Below, in pieces: positions 1 through 6,888 of a DNA stretch of 16,866 bases. The translations under genes and the position numbers were made by a program. The notes under the pieces were generated by a model, which was not told the origin of the DNA, did not search any database, and was given only the letters and a program-made list of their open reading frames with translations. The DNA comes from DASZIT01 sp036264255 (GTDB lineage Bacteria > Actinomycetota > Acidimicrobiia > Acidimicrobiales > RAAP-2). Positions within the stretch are counted from its first letter, which is position 1. The number at the start of each line of letters is the position of its first letter. The stretch is from positions 1 to 16,866 of the forward strand of contig DATARI010000117.1 in the NCBI GenBank assembly GCA_036264255.1, in the 5' to 3' direction.

Positions 1-21
1 ACCCGGTCTTTGACGGGGCAT

Positions 22-27
22 TAGGAT
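22..27 (+). promoter_or_regulatory. -10 hexamer of leaderless promoter for the DUF35 gene
   Basis: The hexamer TAGGAT fits the actinobacterial -10 pattern TAnnnT and is followed by exactly six bases before the ATG at 34. That spacing would put the transcription start at or next to the A of the start codon. There is no Shine-Dalgarno sequence in the available upstream bases. A TTGAC string at 10-14 lies too close to serve as its -35 box. Confidence 0.5.
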
Positions 28-33
28 TCGCAG

Positions 34-501
34 ATGCCCTCTCCCAAGACCCGGGTCCCCGCCATCGACGGCTGGTTCACCCTCGATGACGCCGCCCCCG
101 CCCTCCTCGGGAGCCGGTGCACCTCGTGTGGCACCTTCGCCTTCCCGAAGGAGACCTTCTTCTGCCGCAACCCGGAATGCCAGAGCACCGAGTTCGCGGA
201 GACCGAGCTGAGCCGGACCGGCACCGTCTGGTCCTATACCGACGCCTGCTACCAGCCACCCAAGCCGTACCAGGCCGCCGATCCCTACGTGCCGTTCTCC
301 ATCGCCGCCGTCGAGCTTTCGGCCGAGAAGATGGTGGTGATGGGCCAGGTGGTGGCCGGGGTCACCGTCGACGATCTGGAGGTCGGCACCGAGGTGGAGG
401 TCGTGCTCGACACCCTCTACGAGGACGACGACCACCAGTACCTGGTCTGGAAGTGGCGACCGACCGCCACCACCGGGACATCGGAGGGATCCCATGCCTG
501 A
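34..501 (+). CDS. DUF35 zinc-ribbon/OB-fold protein, thiolase partner
   Basis: This 155-residue protein has the DUF35 layout. An N-terminal helix is followed by a rubredoxin-like zinc ribbon with two cysteine pairs, C29-x2-C32 and C44-x4-C49. A C-terminal OB-fold domain, roughly residues 55-145, contains the usual segment PYVPFSIAAVEL. Proteins of this family act in the cytoplasm as obligate partners of thiolase-fold enzymes on acyl-CoA substrates; the best studied case is the ChsH2 DUF35 domain, which binds the aldolase Ltp2 in actinobacterial steroid side-chain breakdown. The start at 34 is supported by a -10 box six bases upstream (leaderless). The gene overlaps the following thiolase-like gene by eight bases, so the two are almost certainly co-translated and form one complex. 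The substrate cannot be told from sequence. Confidence 0.9.
   Translation: MPSPKTRVPAIDGWFTLDDAAPALLGSRCTSCGTFAFPKETFFCRNPECQSTEFAETELSRTGTVWSYTDACYQPPKPYQAADPYVPFSIAAVELSAEKMVVMGQVVAGVTVDDLEVGTEVEVVLDTLYEDDDHQYLVWKWRPTATTGTSEGSHA
483..488 (+). promoter_or_regulatory. strong ribosome binding site for the thiolase-like gene
   Basis: GGAGGG lies five bases before the ATG at 494, inside the 3' end of the DUF35 gene. It fixes the start of the downstream gene and contrasts with the leaderless first gene of the same operon. Confidence 0.7.
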
Positions 502-1693
502 CGACAAGCGGGTCGCGGTTCTCGGGGCGGGCATGCACCCCTGGGGCAAGTGGGGACGCAACTTCGTGGAGTATGGCCTGGCCGCGGCCGGGGACGCCCT
601 GGCCGACGCCGGCCTGCCCTGGACCGACGTCCAGTATGTGTCGGGGGCCGACACCATCCGCAACGGGTATCCGGGCTTCATCGCCGGCGCCACCTTTGCC
701 CAGGCGCTGGGTTGGACCGGGGCCCGGGTCTCGTCGTCGTATGCCGCCTGCGCCTCCGGGGCCCAGGCGGTGAACAACGCCCGGGCCCAGATCCTGGCCG
801 GGCTGTGCGATGTCGCCCTGGTGGTCGGGGCCGATACCACCCCCAAGGGGTTCTTCGCTCCGGTCGGGGGCGACCGCAAGGACGATCCCGACTGGCTGCG
901 CTTCCACCTGCTGGGCGCCACCAACCCCACCTACTTCGCCCTCTACGCCCGGCGCCGGATGGAGCTGTTCGGAGCCACCGAGGCCGACTTCGCGGCGGTG
1001 AAGGTCAAGAACGCCCGGCACGGACTGGAGAACCCCAACGCCCGCTACCGCAAGGAGGTGACCCTCGACGAGGTGCTGTCCTCCCCGATGGTGGCCGACC
1101 CGCTCCGGCTGCTGGAGATCTGCGCCACCTCCGACGGCGGGGCGGCGCTGGTCCTCACCAGCCTGGAGTTCGCCCGTCGCCATGCCGGGAACAACCCCCT
1201 CGTCACCATCGACGCGGTGTCGACGGTCACCCCCCGCTACCCCCAGACGGTGATCGAGATGCCCAACTTCTCCACCGACTCCGCCGCCACCGTCTCCACC
1301 CCCGGCCCGACGTTCAAGCGGTCGGTGGCGCTCGCCGCCTACGAGGAAGCCGGCATCGGTCCCGAGGACATCAATGTGGCCGAGGTCTACGACCTCTCGT
1401 CGGCCCTCGAGCTCGACTGGTACGAGGACATCGGGTTGTGCAAGGAGGGCGAGGCCGAACGGCTGCTCCGGGACGGCGACACCGCCATCGGGGGCCGGGT
1501 GCCGGTCAACCCCAGCGGCGGGCTGTCGTGCTTCGGCGAGGCCATCCCCGCCCAGGCCATCGCCCAGGTGTGCGAGCTGGTGTGGCAGCTCCGCGGCCAG
1601 GCCGGCGCCCGCCAGGTGGACGGGGCCCGGGTCGGGATCACCGCCAACCAGGGCCTGTTCGGCCACGGGTCGTCGGTCATCGTCGCCTCCTGA
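494..1693 (+). CDS. thiolase-fold lipid-transfer/aldolase-like protein
   Basis: This 399-residue protein belongs to the SCP-x/lipid-transfer branch of the thiolase superfamily. The nucleophile loop SSYAACASGAQA places a cysteine at C86, and the NPSGG loop is at 339-343. The two usual catalytic histidine positions are changed. The EVHD-type motif reads EVYD with Y299, and the GHP motif after NPSGG reads GEA with E349. The C-terminal CxG loop is replaced by NQGLFGHGS at about 386-394. A classical Claisen thiolase reaction is therefore doubtful. Steroid-degrading Ltp2-type proteins share this fold and use it for retro-aldol cleavage of a beta-hydroxyacyl-CoA side chain, always with a DUF35 partner, and this gene directly follows a DUF35 gene. 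A CoA-thioester aldolase is my inferred role; a degenerate thiolase with another activity is the alternative. The start has a strong Shine-Dalgarno sequence. Confidence 0.88.
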   Translation: MPDDKRVAVLGAGMHPWGKWGRNFVEYGLAAAGDALADAGLPWTDVQYVSGADTIRNGYPGFIAGATFAQALGWTGARVSSSYAACASGAQAVNNARAQILAGLCDVALVVGADTTPKGFFAPVGGDRKDDPDWLRFHLLGATNPTYFALYARRRMELFGATEADFAAVKVKNARHGLENPNARYRKEVTLDEVLSSPMVADPLRLLEICATSDGGAALVLTSLEFARRHAGNNPLVTIDAVSTVTPRYPQTVIEMPNFSTDSAATVSTPGPTFKRSVALAAYEEAGIGPEDINVAEVYDLSSALELDWYEDIGLCKEGEAERLLRDGDTAIGGRVPVNPSGGLSCFGEAIPAQAIAQVCELVWQLRGQAGARQVDGARVGITANQGLFGHGSSVIVAS

Positions 1694-1701
1694 CCGTCAG
1701 G
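1689..1701. other. palindrome at convergent stop codons
   Basis: CCTGAC-C-GTCAGG is a perfect 13-base inverted repeat centred on 1695. It contains the TGA stop of the thiolase-like gene and the TGA stop of the opposing oxidoreductase gene, which are only three bases apart. With a one-base spacer and no T-tract it is a weak candidate for a shared terminator. Confidence 0.3.
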
Positions 1702-2641
1702 TATTGACGAGGACGATCTTGCCGAGCTTGCCCCCGGCGGCGAACCGCTGGTAGCCGGCCTCGGCCTCCGCCAATGGATAGGTGGCCGCCACCGGTACCT
1801 TGATCTGACCGGAGGCCAACTTCGGCAGGACATCGGCCTCGACCGCCCGGGCCACCTCTGCCTTCTCCTCCACCGTCCGGCCCCGGAGGGTGGACCCGGT
1901 GAGCCGGACCCGCTTCTGCATGATCGCCAGCAGGTTGACTTCCATGGTGGCGCCGGCGCCGACCCCGATCACCACGATCCTCCCCCTGGTCCCCATCGCC
2001 CCGAGGGCGCCGGACACCCCCGGCGCCCCGACCAGCTCGAGGGAGACGTCGTAGGGGCCGTGGTCGGTCACCTGCTCGGGTTCGATGACCTCGTCGGCAC
2101 CCAGGGTCCGGACGGCGTCGTGCAGGCCGGGATTCCTGGCCGAGCCCACCACCCGGGCACCGGCGGCGTGGGCGAGTTGGACGGCGGCGGTCCCCACCCC
2201 ACCCGCGCACCCGGAGATCAACACCCGCTCGCTGGCGGTGAGGCCGGCCTGGGCGAACAGCGCGTCATGGGCGGTGAAGAACACCTCGGGAAAGCCGCCG
2301 GCCTCCTCCCAGCTGATCGAATCGGGCACCGGCAGGACGAAGGCCTCCGGGACGGTGAGCAGTTCCGCCTGGGCCCCGCCCCCGACGATGGTCATGACCC
2401 GGTCCCCCACCTGGAATCGGGAGGTGGCCGACCCGGCGCCGACCACCTCGCCGGCGAACTCCATTCCGGGGATGTCCGCCGGCCATCCCGGGGGGGCCGG
2501 GTAGAACCCCTGGCGCTGCATCAGGTCCGCCCCGTTGATGCCCGCCGCCCGCACCGCCACCAGCAATTCGTCCGGTCCCGGCTCGGGATCCGGCCGGGTC
2601 TGCCAGACCAATGAGGTGTCGACGATGGTGACGGCGTGCAT
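1697..2641 (-). CDS. PIG3-like NAD(P)H:quinone oxidoreductase (MDR family)
   Basis: This 314-residue protein is a zinc-free medium-chain reductase. The N-terminal GroES-like domain (about 1-120) contains AAGINGADLMQRQGFYP and GMEFAGEVVGAG. The Rossmann domain follows, with the nucleotide-binding motif GCAGGVGTAAVQL at about 144-156. The C-terminal segment YPLAEAEAGYQRFAAG, then GKLGKIVL, is typical of the PIG3/TP53I3 quinone oxidoreductase branch. Members transfer hydride from NADPH to quinones or enoyl-type substrates in the cytoplasm. The open frame runs much further upstream, but that part is antisense to the CHAD gene. The ATG at 2641 is preceded by a TACGCT -10 box six bases away, so I take it as a leaderless start; a GTG immediately upstream is possible. 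It is convergent with the thiolase-like gene and divergent from the CHAD gene. Confidence 0.9.
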   Translation of the reverse strand: MHAVTIVDTSLVWQTRPDPEPGPDELLVAVRAAGINGADLMQRQGFYPAPPGWPADIPGMEFAGEVVGAGSATSRFQVGDRVMTIVGGGAQAELLTVPEAFVLPVPDSISWEEAGGFPEVFFTAHDALFAQAGLTASERVLISGCAGGVGTAAVQLAHAAGARVVGSARNPGLHDAVRTLGADEVIEPEQVTDHGPYDVSLELVGAPGVSGALGAMGTRGRIVVIGVGAGATMEVNLLAIMQKRVRLTGSTLRGRTVEEKAEVARAVEADVLPKLASGQIKVPVAATYPLAEAEAGYQRFAAGGKLGKIVLVNT

Positions 2642-2647
2642 CACGCC

Positions 2648-2653
2648 AGCGTA
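2648..2653 (-). promoter_or_regulatory. -10 hexamer of leaderless promoter for the quinone oxidoreductase
   Basis: On the minus strand TACGCT is followed by six bases (GGCGTG) and then the ATG at 2641. No Shine-Dalgarno sequence is visible. I found no convincing -35 box. Confidence 0.5.
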
Positions 2654-2664
2654 AGCGCGACGCG

Positions 2665-2670
2665 TAGTCT
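2665..2670 (+). promoter_or_regulatory. possible -10 hexamer for the CHAD gene
   Basis: TAGTCT fits TAnnnT and lies in the 93-bp divergent gap between the oxidoreductase and CHAD genes. It would give a transcript with a leader of roughly 58 bases, consistent with the Shine-Dalgarno-like sequence in front of the CHAD start. The assignment is tentative because the hexamer is short. Confidence 0.3.
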
Positions 2671-2719
2671 GGTCTCCGTTCGGCCCCCTCTGTCCACCGC
2701 ACATCCTCGAGACCCCAAT

Positions 2720-2726
2720 GGGAAAG
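2720..2726 (+). promoter_or_regulatory. ribosome binding site deciding the CHAD start
   Basis: GGGAAAGG-like sequence (about 2720-2727) sits seven bases before the ATG at 2735. This favours 2735 over the in-frame ATG at 2636, which would overlap the divergent oxidoreductase gene and promoter. Confidence 0.5.
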
Positions 2727-2734
2727 GCCCCACC

Positions 2735-3679
2735 ATGACCTCCGAGATGAACGGTCCCTCTTCGGGCGCGGTGCTCCACCAGGTGCTGGCCCATTCGGCG
2801 CAGAACTTTCTGCTCAACGATGGCGGCGGCATCGACGACCGGGGCGTCGGGGACCAAGATTCGGCAGCCGCCAACGGTGTGGCGGTGACCTACTCGGTCC
2901 CCCGGCGGCGGCTGGCCGAGACCGAACGGGTGCGCCAGACCCGGGTGGCCATGCGCCGCATCCGCTCCAACCTCCGGACCTACCGACTGGTGGTCGATCC
3001 GGCGTGGAGCACCTGGCTGCGGGCCGAGCTGTCCTGGTACTCGCGGTGCCTGGGGGAATCGAGAGACCTCTTCGTCCTCCGGGACATGTTGGCCATCAAT
3101 GGACCGCTGCTGTTGCAGGACGGGGAGCTGAAACCGATCGTGGCCATCGTCGACCAGTCGATCGCCGGGGCCCGCGCCCGGGTGGAGGCGGCCCGGAGCG
3201 GGGAACGCCATGCCCGGCTGGTCGAACAGATGAGCCTCCTCCTCGATGGTCCGCAGTTCACCAACAAGGCGGAACGACCGGCCAACGAGTTGCTGCCCAC
3301 CCTCCTCCACCGGGCGTGGCTGGACGTGCGGGGCGCCGGCCGTTCGGCCAAGAAGGACGCCACCATCCCTCACCTCCACAAGCTGCGGGTCCGTCTGAAA
3401 GGCCTTCGCTACGGCTGCGAGACCGTCGCGGTCATCGCCGGGGACCCCGCCCAGCGCACCGCCCGGGCGTCGGAGAAGCTGCAGGGGAAGTTGGGCGACC
3501 TCCTCGACACCGCCCATTCGATCGAATGGCTGCAAGCGGTGGCCGAGAGCCATCCCGAGTTGGCTCCGTCCACCGAGAGCCTCCTGGTCGTCCAGCGGGC
3601 CGCCGCCACCGTTACCCGCCGGGGTTGGAAGGACGACCTCAAAGACGTCGAGCGACGATGGCGGAAGTGGCAGGGGTAG
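2735..3679 (+). CDS. CHAD domain protein (polyphosphate-binding type)
   Basis: This 314-residue soluble protein is all-helical with dense basic helices, as in CHAD (conserved histidine alpha-helical) domains. The first signature helix, about 66-84, reads VRQTRVAMRRIRSNLRTYR. The second, about 214-229, reads LHKLRVRLKGLRYGCE. The internal duplication of the signature is normal for the family. The first conserved histidine is replaced by arginine (R67), whereas the second is kept (H215). CHAD proteins bind inorganic polyphosphate through their basic pocket; some are fused to CYTH triphosphatases, but no CYTH domain is present here. The start at 2735 is chosen by its ribosome binding site. The gene converges on a polyphosphate glucokinase gene 36 bases away, which supports a polyphosphate-related role by context; the exact function is unknown. 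Confidence 0.85.
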   Translation: MTSEMNGPSSGAVLHQVLAHSAQNFLLNDGGGIDDRGVGDQDSAAANGVAVTYSVPRRRLAETERVRQTRVAMRRIRSNLRTYRLVVDPAWSTWLRAELSWYSRCLGESRDLFVLRDMLAINGPLLLQDGELKPIVAIVDQSIAGARARVEAARSGERHARLVEQMSLLLDGPQFTNKAERPANELLPTLLHRAWLDVRGAGRSAKKDATIPHLHKLRVRLKGLRYGCETVAVIAGDPAQRTARASEKLQGKLGDLLDTAHSIEWLQAVAESHPELAPSTESLLVVQRAAATVTRRGWKDDLKDVERRWRKWQG

Positions 3680-3706
3680 CCGGCCCTTCACCCCCGATGG
3701 GGCCGG
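3680..3706. terminator. possible bidirectional terminator between CHAD and glucokinase genes
   Basis: A 7-bp perfect stem, CCGGCCC at 3680-3686 and GGGCCGG at 3700-3706, encloses a 13-base loop. It fills most of the 36-base gap between two convergent genes and begins right after the CHAD stop codon. There is no T-tract on either side, so intrinsic termination is uncertain. Confidence 0.4.
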
Positions 3707-3715
3707 ACCGCCGGG

Positions 3716-4558
3716 CTAGGTGTCGGTGACGTTGACCCCGATGTGGTCGGACTCCCACAACTTGATCCCGCCGAGGATCCCGGCGGTGTTGTCGACGATG
3801 GTGATGTCATCGTCGAGATCGTCCCGGACGATCCGGCGGGAGTTTCCACCACCGATGTAGAGGTGATCGAAGAACATCATCGCCCGCATGTTCTTGATCG
3901 CCCGCTGCACCCGCTTGTTCCAGCGTTCCTCGCCGATCTCCTTGCGAGCCGCCTCCCCAATCTGGTCGTTGTAGGTCTCGCCCTTCCGGAACGGCTGATG
4001 GGCGATCTCGAGATGGGGCATCAACCGTCCCTCATAGAAGAGGCCGGTCCCGAATCCGGTGCCGAGGGTCATGACGAACTCCAGGCCCTTGCCGCTCACC
4101 ACCGCCAGCCCCTGGACGTCGGCATCGTTGGCCACCTTGACGGGGAGGCCGAATGACTGGGTGAGGGCGGCCGCCAGGTCGAAACCGGACCACAACGCCA
4201 ACAGGTCCGCATCCACCGGGCTTCCCGGACCGCCCTTGCAAGAGAAGTGGGGGGCCGAGAGCACCCGCCCGGCCCGGACCATCCCCGGGAATCCCGCCGA
4301 CGCCCGTTCGGCCTTCGGCAACGGGGCCACCAACTTGGACAGCGTGCTCACCAATTTGTCGGGGGGGATCGGGTAGGGCGTCGGAACTTTGACCCGGTCC
4401 GCCACCATGGCTCCGGTGGCGTCGAGCACCGACGCCTTCAGCCCGGTCCCGCCGATGTCCACCGCCAGGGTGAACGGGTGCCGGGGGTTGGTGGTGATGG
4501 CGGTGGGTGGCGCCGGGTCGAATGCCTCGTCCCCGGAAGACGGCTGGCTCTCACTCAT
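3716..4558 (-). CDS. ppgK: polyphosphate glucokinase (ROK family)
   Basis: This 280-residue protein phosphorylates glucose to glucose-6-phosphate using polyphosphate, and probably also ATP, in the cytoplasm. The phosphate-1 motif DIGGTGLKA is at 34-42 and the catalytic ANDAD, with D145, is at 143-147. The phosphate-2 motif LGTGFGTGLF is at 165-174. TPYPIPP at 60-66 and the segment HQPFRKGETYNDQIG at 187-201 are characteristic of the actinobacterial polyphosphate-using branch, which lacks the cysteine-rich zinc motif of other ROK kinases. Its length is close to the mycobacterial enzyme, with about 28 extra polar residues at the N-terminus. The ATG at 4558 has a TAGCGT -10 box six bases upstream, so it appears leaderless, although the intervening run of G could also help the ribosome. 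It is divergent from the amidase gene and convergent with a CHAD gene. Confidence 0.9.
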   Translation of the reverse strand: MSESQPSSGDEAFDPAPPTAITTNPRHPFTLAVDIGGTGLKASVLDATGAMVADRVKVPTPYPIPPDKLVSTLSKLVAPLPKAERASAGFPGMVRAGRVLSAPHFSCKGGPGSPVDADLLALWSGFDLAAALTQSFGLPVKVANDADVQGLAVVSGKGLEFVMTLGTGFGTGLFYEGRLMPHLEIAHQPFRKGETYNDQIGEAARKEIGEERWNKRVQRAIKNMRAMMFFDHLYIGGGNSRRIVRDDLDDDITIVDNTAGILGGIKLWESDHIGVNVTDT

Positions 4559-4564
4559 CCCCCC

Positions 4565-4570
4565 ACGCTA
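4565..4570 (-). promoter_or_regulatory. -10 hexamer of leaderless promoter for ppgK
   Basis: On the minus strand TAGCGT is followed by six G residues and the ATG at 4558. The identical hexamer drives the divergent amidase gene from the other side of the same 50-bp gap. No -35 box is evident. Confidence 0.55.
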
Positions 4571-4595
4571 CGCCGCCGGGGACGGCTCCACTTGG

Positions 4596-4601
4596 TAGCG
4601 T
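4596..4601 (+). promoter_or_regulatory. -10 hexamer of leaderless promoter for the amidase operon
   Basis: TAGCGT is followed by seven bases and the ATG at 4609. There is no Shine-Dalgarno sequence, which fits a leaderless transcript. It mirrors the identical hexamer of ppgK on the opposite strand, with 25 bases between the two. Confidence 0.55.
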
Positions 4602-4608
4602 CATCGCC

Positions 4609-6009
4609 ATGCCCGATCAGCCCTGGCAGGCGGATGCCTGCTCTCTCGTCGATGCCTTCCGTTCCGGGTCGATCAGTCCCACCGAGGCTCTGGAGGCCAG
4701 CCTGGCCGCCATCGACGCTTCGGAGCTCAACGCCTTCACCCATCTCGATCCCGACGCCGCCCGCTCCGTCGCCGCCGACGCCGATGTCTCGCTGCCGTTC
4801 GGCGGGGTGCCGATGGGGATCAAAGAGCTGGAGACGGTCACCGGCTGGCCGTACACCGAGGCATCGCTGGTCTTCAAGGACCGGGTCGCCGACCACGACA
4901 CCACCCAGGTCGCCCGGCTCCGGAAGGCGGGGGCGGTGCTGGTCGCCCAGACCGCCGCCCCCGAGTTCGGCGGGGTCAACTACACCCACTCCAAACTCCA
5001 CGGCACCACCGGCAACCCGTGGAACCCGGAGCGAACCCCGGGCGGGTCGTCGGGAGGGTCGGCCGCCGCGGTGGCCGGGGGGATCCTGCCCATTGCCTCG
5101 GGCGGCGACGGCGGGGGCTCGATCCGGATCCCTGCCGGCTACAGCGGACTCTTCGGGCTCAAGGCCACCTACGGTCGCATCCCGAGGGGCCCGGGCACCA
5201 TGCAACCGCCGCTGACCGTGGTGGTCGGCTGCATGGCCCGATCGGTGCGGGACACCGCCCGCTGGTTCGACGTCTGCAACGGGTTCGACGGCGGGGACTC
5301 CCTCAGCCTCCCCCGGGTGGACGGCTGGGAGGCCGGCCTCGGGTCCTTGGACGTCTCCGGCCGGCGGGCGGTCATCTCCGTCGACCTCGGCACCGCCATC
5401 GTGGAGCCCCGGGTGGCGGCCAGGGTGCTGGAGGCAGCCGAAGCCCTCATCGCCGACGCCGGGCTCGCCCGGGTCGACGTGGTGGTGCAGCTGCCCCGCG
5501 GCGGACTGGAGTGGGCGATGTCCAACCTGGTGGGGTTGGCCGGGGAGCTCGGCGACCGCTACCCCGCCTGCAACGACGACCTCACCCCGGAGATCCAGCT
5601 GGGCATGAACCTGGCCACCTACGGTCTCAACCTCCAGACCGCCGGGACCACCGAGATGTTCCGCGTCCAGATCAGCGAGACGATGGCCGCCATCTTCGAA
5701 CAGGCCGACTTCATCTTCGCCGCCACCAACCCCGATGTCGCCTTCGCGGCGTCGGGCCCGATGCCCACCACCGTCGGCGACATCGACCTCATCGCCGAGT
5801 ACGGCTTCGAGACCGCGGTCAGCAACAACGGCTCGCTGACCATTCCGGCCAACCTGACCGGCAATCCGGCCGTCGCCATCCCGGTGGGTCTGGTGGACGG
5901 CCTGCCGGTGAGCCTCCAGGTCATCGGCCGCCACCACGAGGAACCGCTCCTGTTGGAGCTGGCCCGAATCGCCGAGCGGGAGCGGCCGTGGCCGTTGGTG
6001 GCGCCGTGA
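4609..6009 (+). CDS. amidase signature family hydrolase
   Basis: This 466-residue enzyme hydrolyses an amide bond and carries a complete Ser-cisSer-Lys triad. K72 is in GVPMGIKELE, the cis-serine S147 is in the signature GGSSGGSAAA, and the nucleophile S171 is in GGGSIRIPAGYSG. The spacings of 75 and 24 residues equal those of characterised family members such as FAAH and GatA. The length fits a stand-alone amidase. There are no GatB or GatC genes beside it, so a tRNA amidotransferase subunit is unlikely. No signal peptide is present, so it is cytoplasmic. The start at 4609 is set by the -10 box seven bases upstream; the frame is open further upstream but that part is antisense to ppgK. Its stop overlaps the next gene's start (GTGA at 6006-6009). 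The substrate is unknown. Confidence 0.92.
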   Translation: MPDQPWQADACSLVDAFRSGSISPTEALEASLAAIDASELNAFTHLDPDAARSVAADADVSLPFGGVPMGIKELETVTGWPYTEASLVFKDRVADHDTTQVARLRKAGAVLVAQTAAPEFGGVNYTHSKLHGTTGNPWNPERTPGGSSGGSAAAVAGGILPIASGGDGGGSIRIPAGYSGLFGLKATYGRIPRGPGTMQPPLTVVVGCMARSVRDTARWFDVCNGFDGGDSLSLPRVDGWEAGLGSLDVSGRRAVISVDLGTAIVEPRVAARVLEAAEALIADAGLARVDVVVQLPRGGLEWAMSNLVGLAGELGDRYPACNDDLTPEIQLGMNLATYGLNLQTAGTTEMFRVQISETMAAIFEQADFIFAATNPDVAFAASGPMPTTVGDIDLIAEYGFETAVSNNGSLTIPANLTGNPAVAIPVGLVDGLPVSLQVIGRHHEEPLLLELARIAERERPWPLVAP

Positions 6010-6881
6010 AGGTCGACCTCTGGGTCCCCACCGTCGACCCCTTCTCCACCCCGGAGCTCCTGGCCGTCATCGGCCGGGAGGCCGAGGACCGGGGCATCGG
6101 CACCATCTGGGTCGGGGAGCACGTGGTGCTGTTCGACGACTACGTCTCCGAGTACCCCTACGCGGAGGACGGCAAGATCCCCGCCCTCCCCAACAGCGGC
6201 CTCCTCGAGCCGTTGTCGACCCTGTCGTTTCTGGCCGCCCACACCTCGACGGTCCGGTTGGGGACGGCGATGGTGCTGCTCCCCCAGCGCAACCCGGTGT
6301 ACACCGCCAAAGAGGTCTCCACCGTCGACTGGCTGTCCAACGGCCGGGTCGACTTCGGGGTCGGAGTGGGGTGGCTGGAGGAGGAGTTCAACGCCGTCAA
6401 CGTCTCGTGGCCGCAGCGGGGCAAGCGGACCGACGAGTACCTCGAGGTGCTCAAGACCCTGTGGTGCGACGAGCGCTCGGCCTTCCAGGGGGAGTTCTAC
6501 TCCCTCGACACCTGCTCGATGTTCCCGAAGCCGATCCAGACCCCCCACCCCCCGATCCACATCGGCGGCGAGAGCGACGCGGCGCTGGCCCGGGTCGCCC
6601 GATCCGGGCAGGGCTGGCACACCTTCAACCGGGCGCCGGCCGATCTGGCCGAGCCCCTGGCCAAGCTCGACCGGCTGCTGGAAAAACAGGGCCGGGCGCG
6701 GTCGGAGATCACCGTGACGGTGTGCCCCTACTTCCTGCCGCTGGACCCGACCATCGCCGAGCAGTACGCCGACGCCGGCGCCGACGCGGTGTCGGCCCTG
6801 CTGTTGCCGCTGGGGGTCGACGAGGTGGCCGCCGCCCTCGATGCCCTCCAGCCGATGCTCGATCGGGCCGCCACCTGCTGA
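6006..6881 (+). CDS. luciferase-like monooxygenase, F420-dependent type
   Basis: This 291-residue protein has the TIM-barrel fold of the bacterial luciferase-like family. Supporting segments are TIWVGEHVV at 33-41, the second-strand region VRLGTAMVLLPQRNPVYTAKE, the conserved GRVDFGVGVGWLEEEF at 113-128, and PHPPIHIGGES near 180-190. The last is a typical end of the coenzyme-binding half in actinobacterial enzymes annotated as F420-dependent oxidoreductases. F420 rather than FMN use is inferred from that resemblance, not proved. The GTG start at 6006 overlaps the amidase stop by four bases, so the two proteins are translationally coupled and may act in consecutive steps, for example oxidation and amide hydrolysis of a shared substrate. 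Its stop is two bases from the stop of the convergent P450 gene. Confidence 0.88.
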   Translation: MKVDLWVPTVDPFSTPELLAVIGREAEDRGIGTIWVGEHVVLFDDYVSEYPYAEDGKIPALPNSGLLEPLSTLSFLAAHTSTVRLGTAMVLLPQRNPVYTAKEVSTVDWLSNGRVDFGVGVGWLEEEFNAVNVSWPQRGKRTDEYLEVLKTLWCDERSAFQGEFYSLDTCSMFPKPIQTPHPPIHIGGESDAALARVARSGQGWHTFNRAPADLAEPLAKLDRLLEKQGRARSEITVTVCPYFLPLDPTIAEQYADAGADAVSALLLPLGVDEVAAALDALQPMLDRAATC

Positions 6882-6888
6882 GCTCAGC
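6877..6888. other. 12-bp palindrome spanning convergent stop codons
   Basis: GCTGAGCTCAGC is a perfect palindrome. It contains both TGA stops, of the plus-strand monooxygenase (6879-6881) and the minus-strand P450 (6884-6886), which are separated by two bases. There is no room for a separate terminator between these genes. Confidence 0.35.

Noticed and set aside
362..1666. 434-codon minus-strand frame opposite the thiolase-like gene
   Set aside because: It is compositionally biased (Gly, Ala, His, Asp, Pro rich), has no recognisable domain, and lies opposite a clear enzyme gene.
2636..2734. Earlier ATG for the CHAD gene at 2636
   Set aside because: It would overlap the start and promoter of the divergent oxidoreductase gene. 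The ATG at 2735 has a ribosome binding site, and the added 33 residues look non-conserved.
2642..3691. Upstream extension of the minus-strand oxidoreductase frame to 664 codons
   Set aside because: The extra part is antisense to the well-supported CHAD gene and has no domain of its own. It is open only because of high GC bias; the MDR domain begins at 2641.
4555..5937. 460-codon minus-strand frame opposite the amidase gene
   Set aside because: The amidase on the plus strand has a complete catalytic triad. The opposite frame shows only Gly/Asp/Val-rich sequence without motifs.
5019..6005. N-terminal extension of the luciferase-like protein to 620 codons
   Set aside because: The extension is an out-of-frame reading of the amidase gene. 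Family homology begins at the GTG at 6006, which overlaps the amidase stop.
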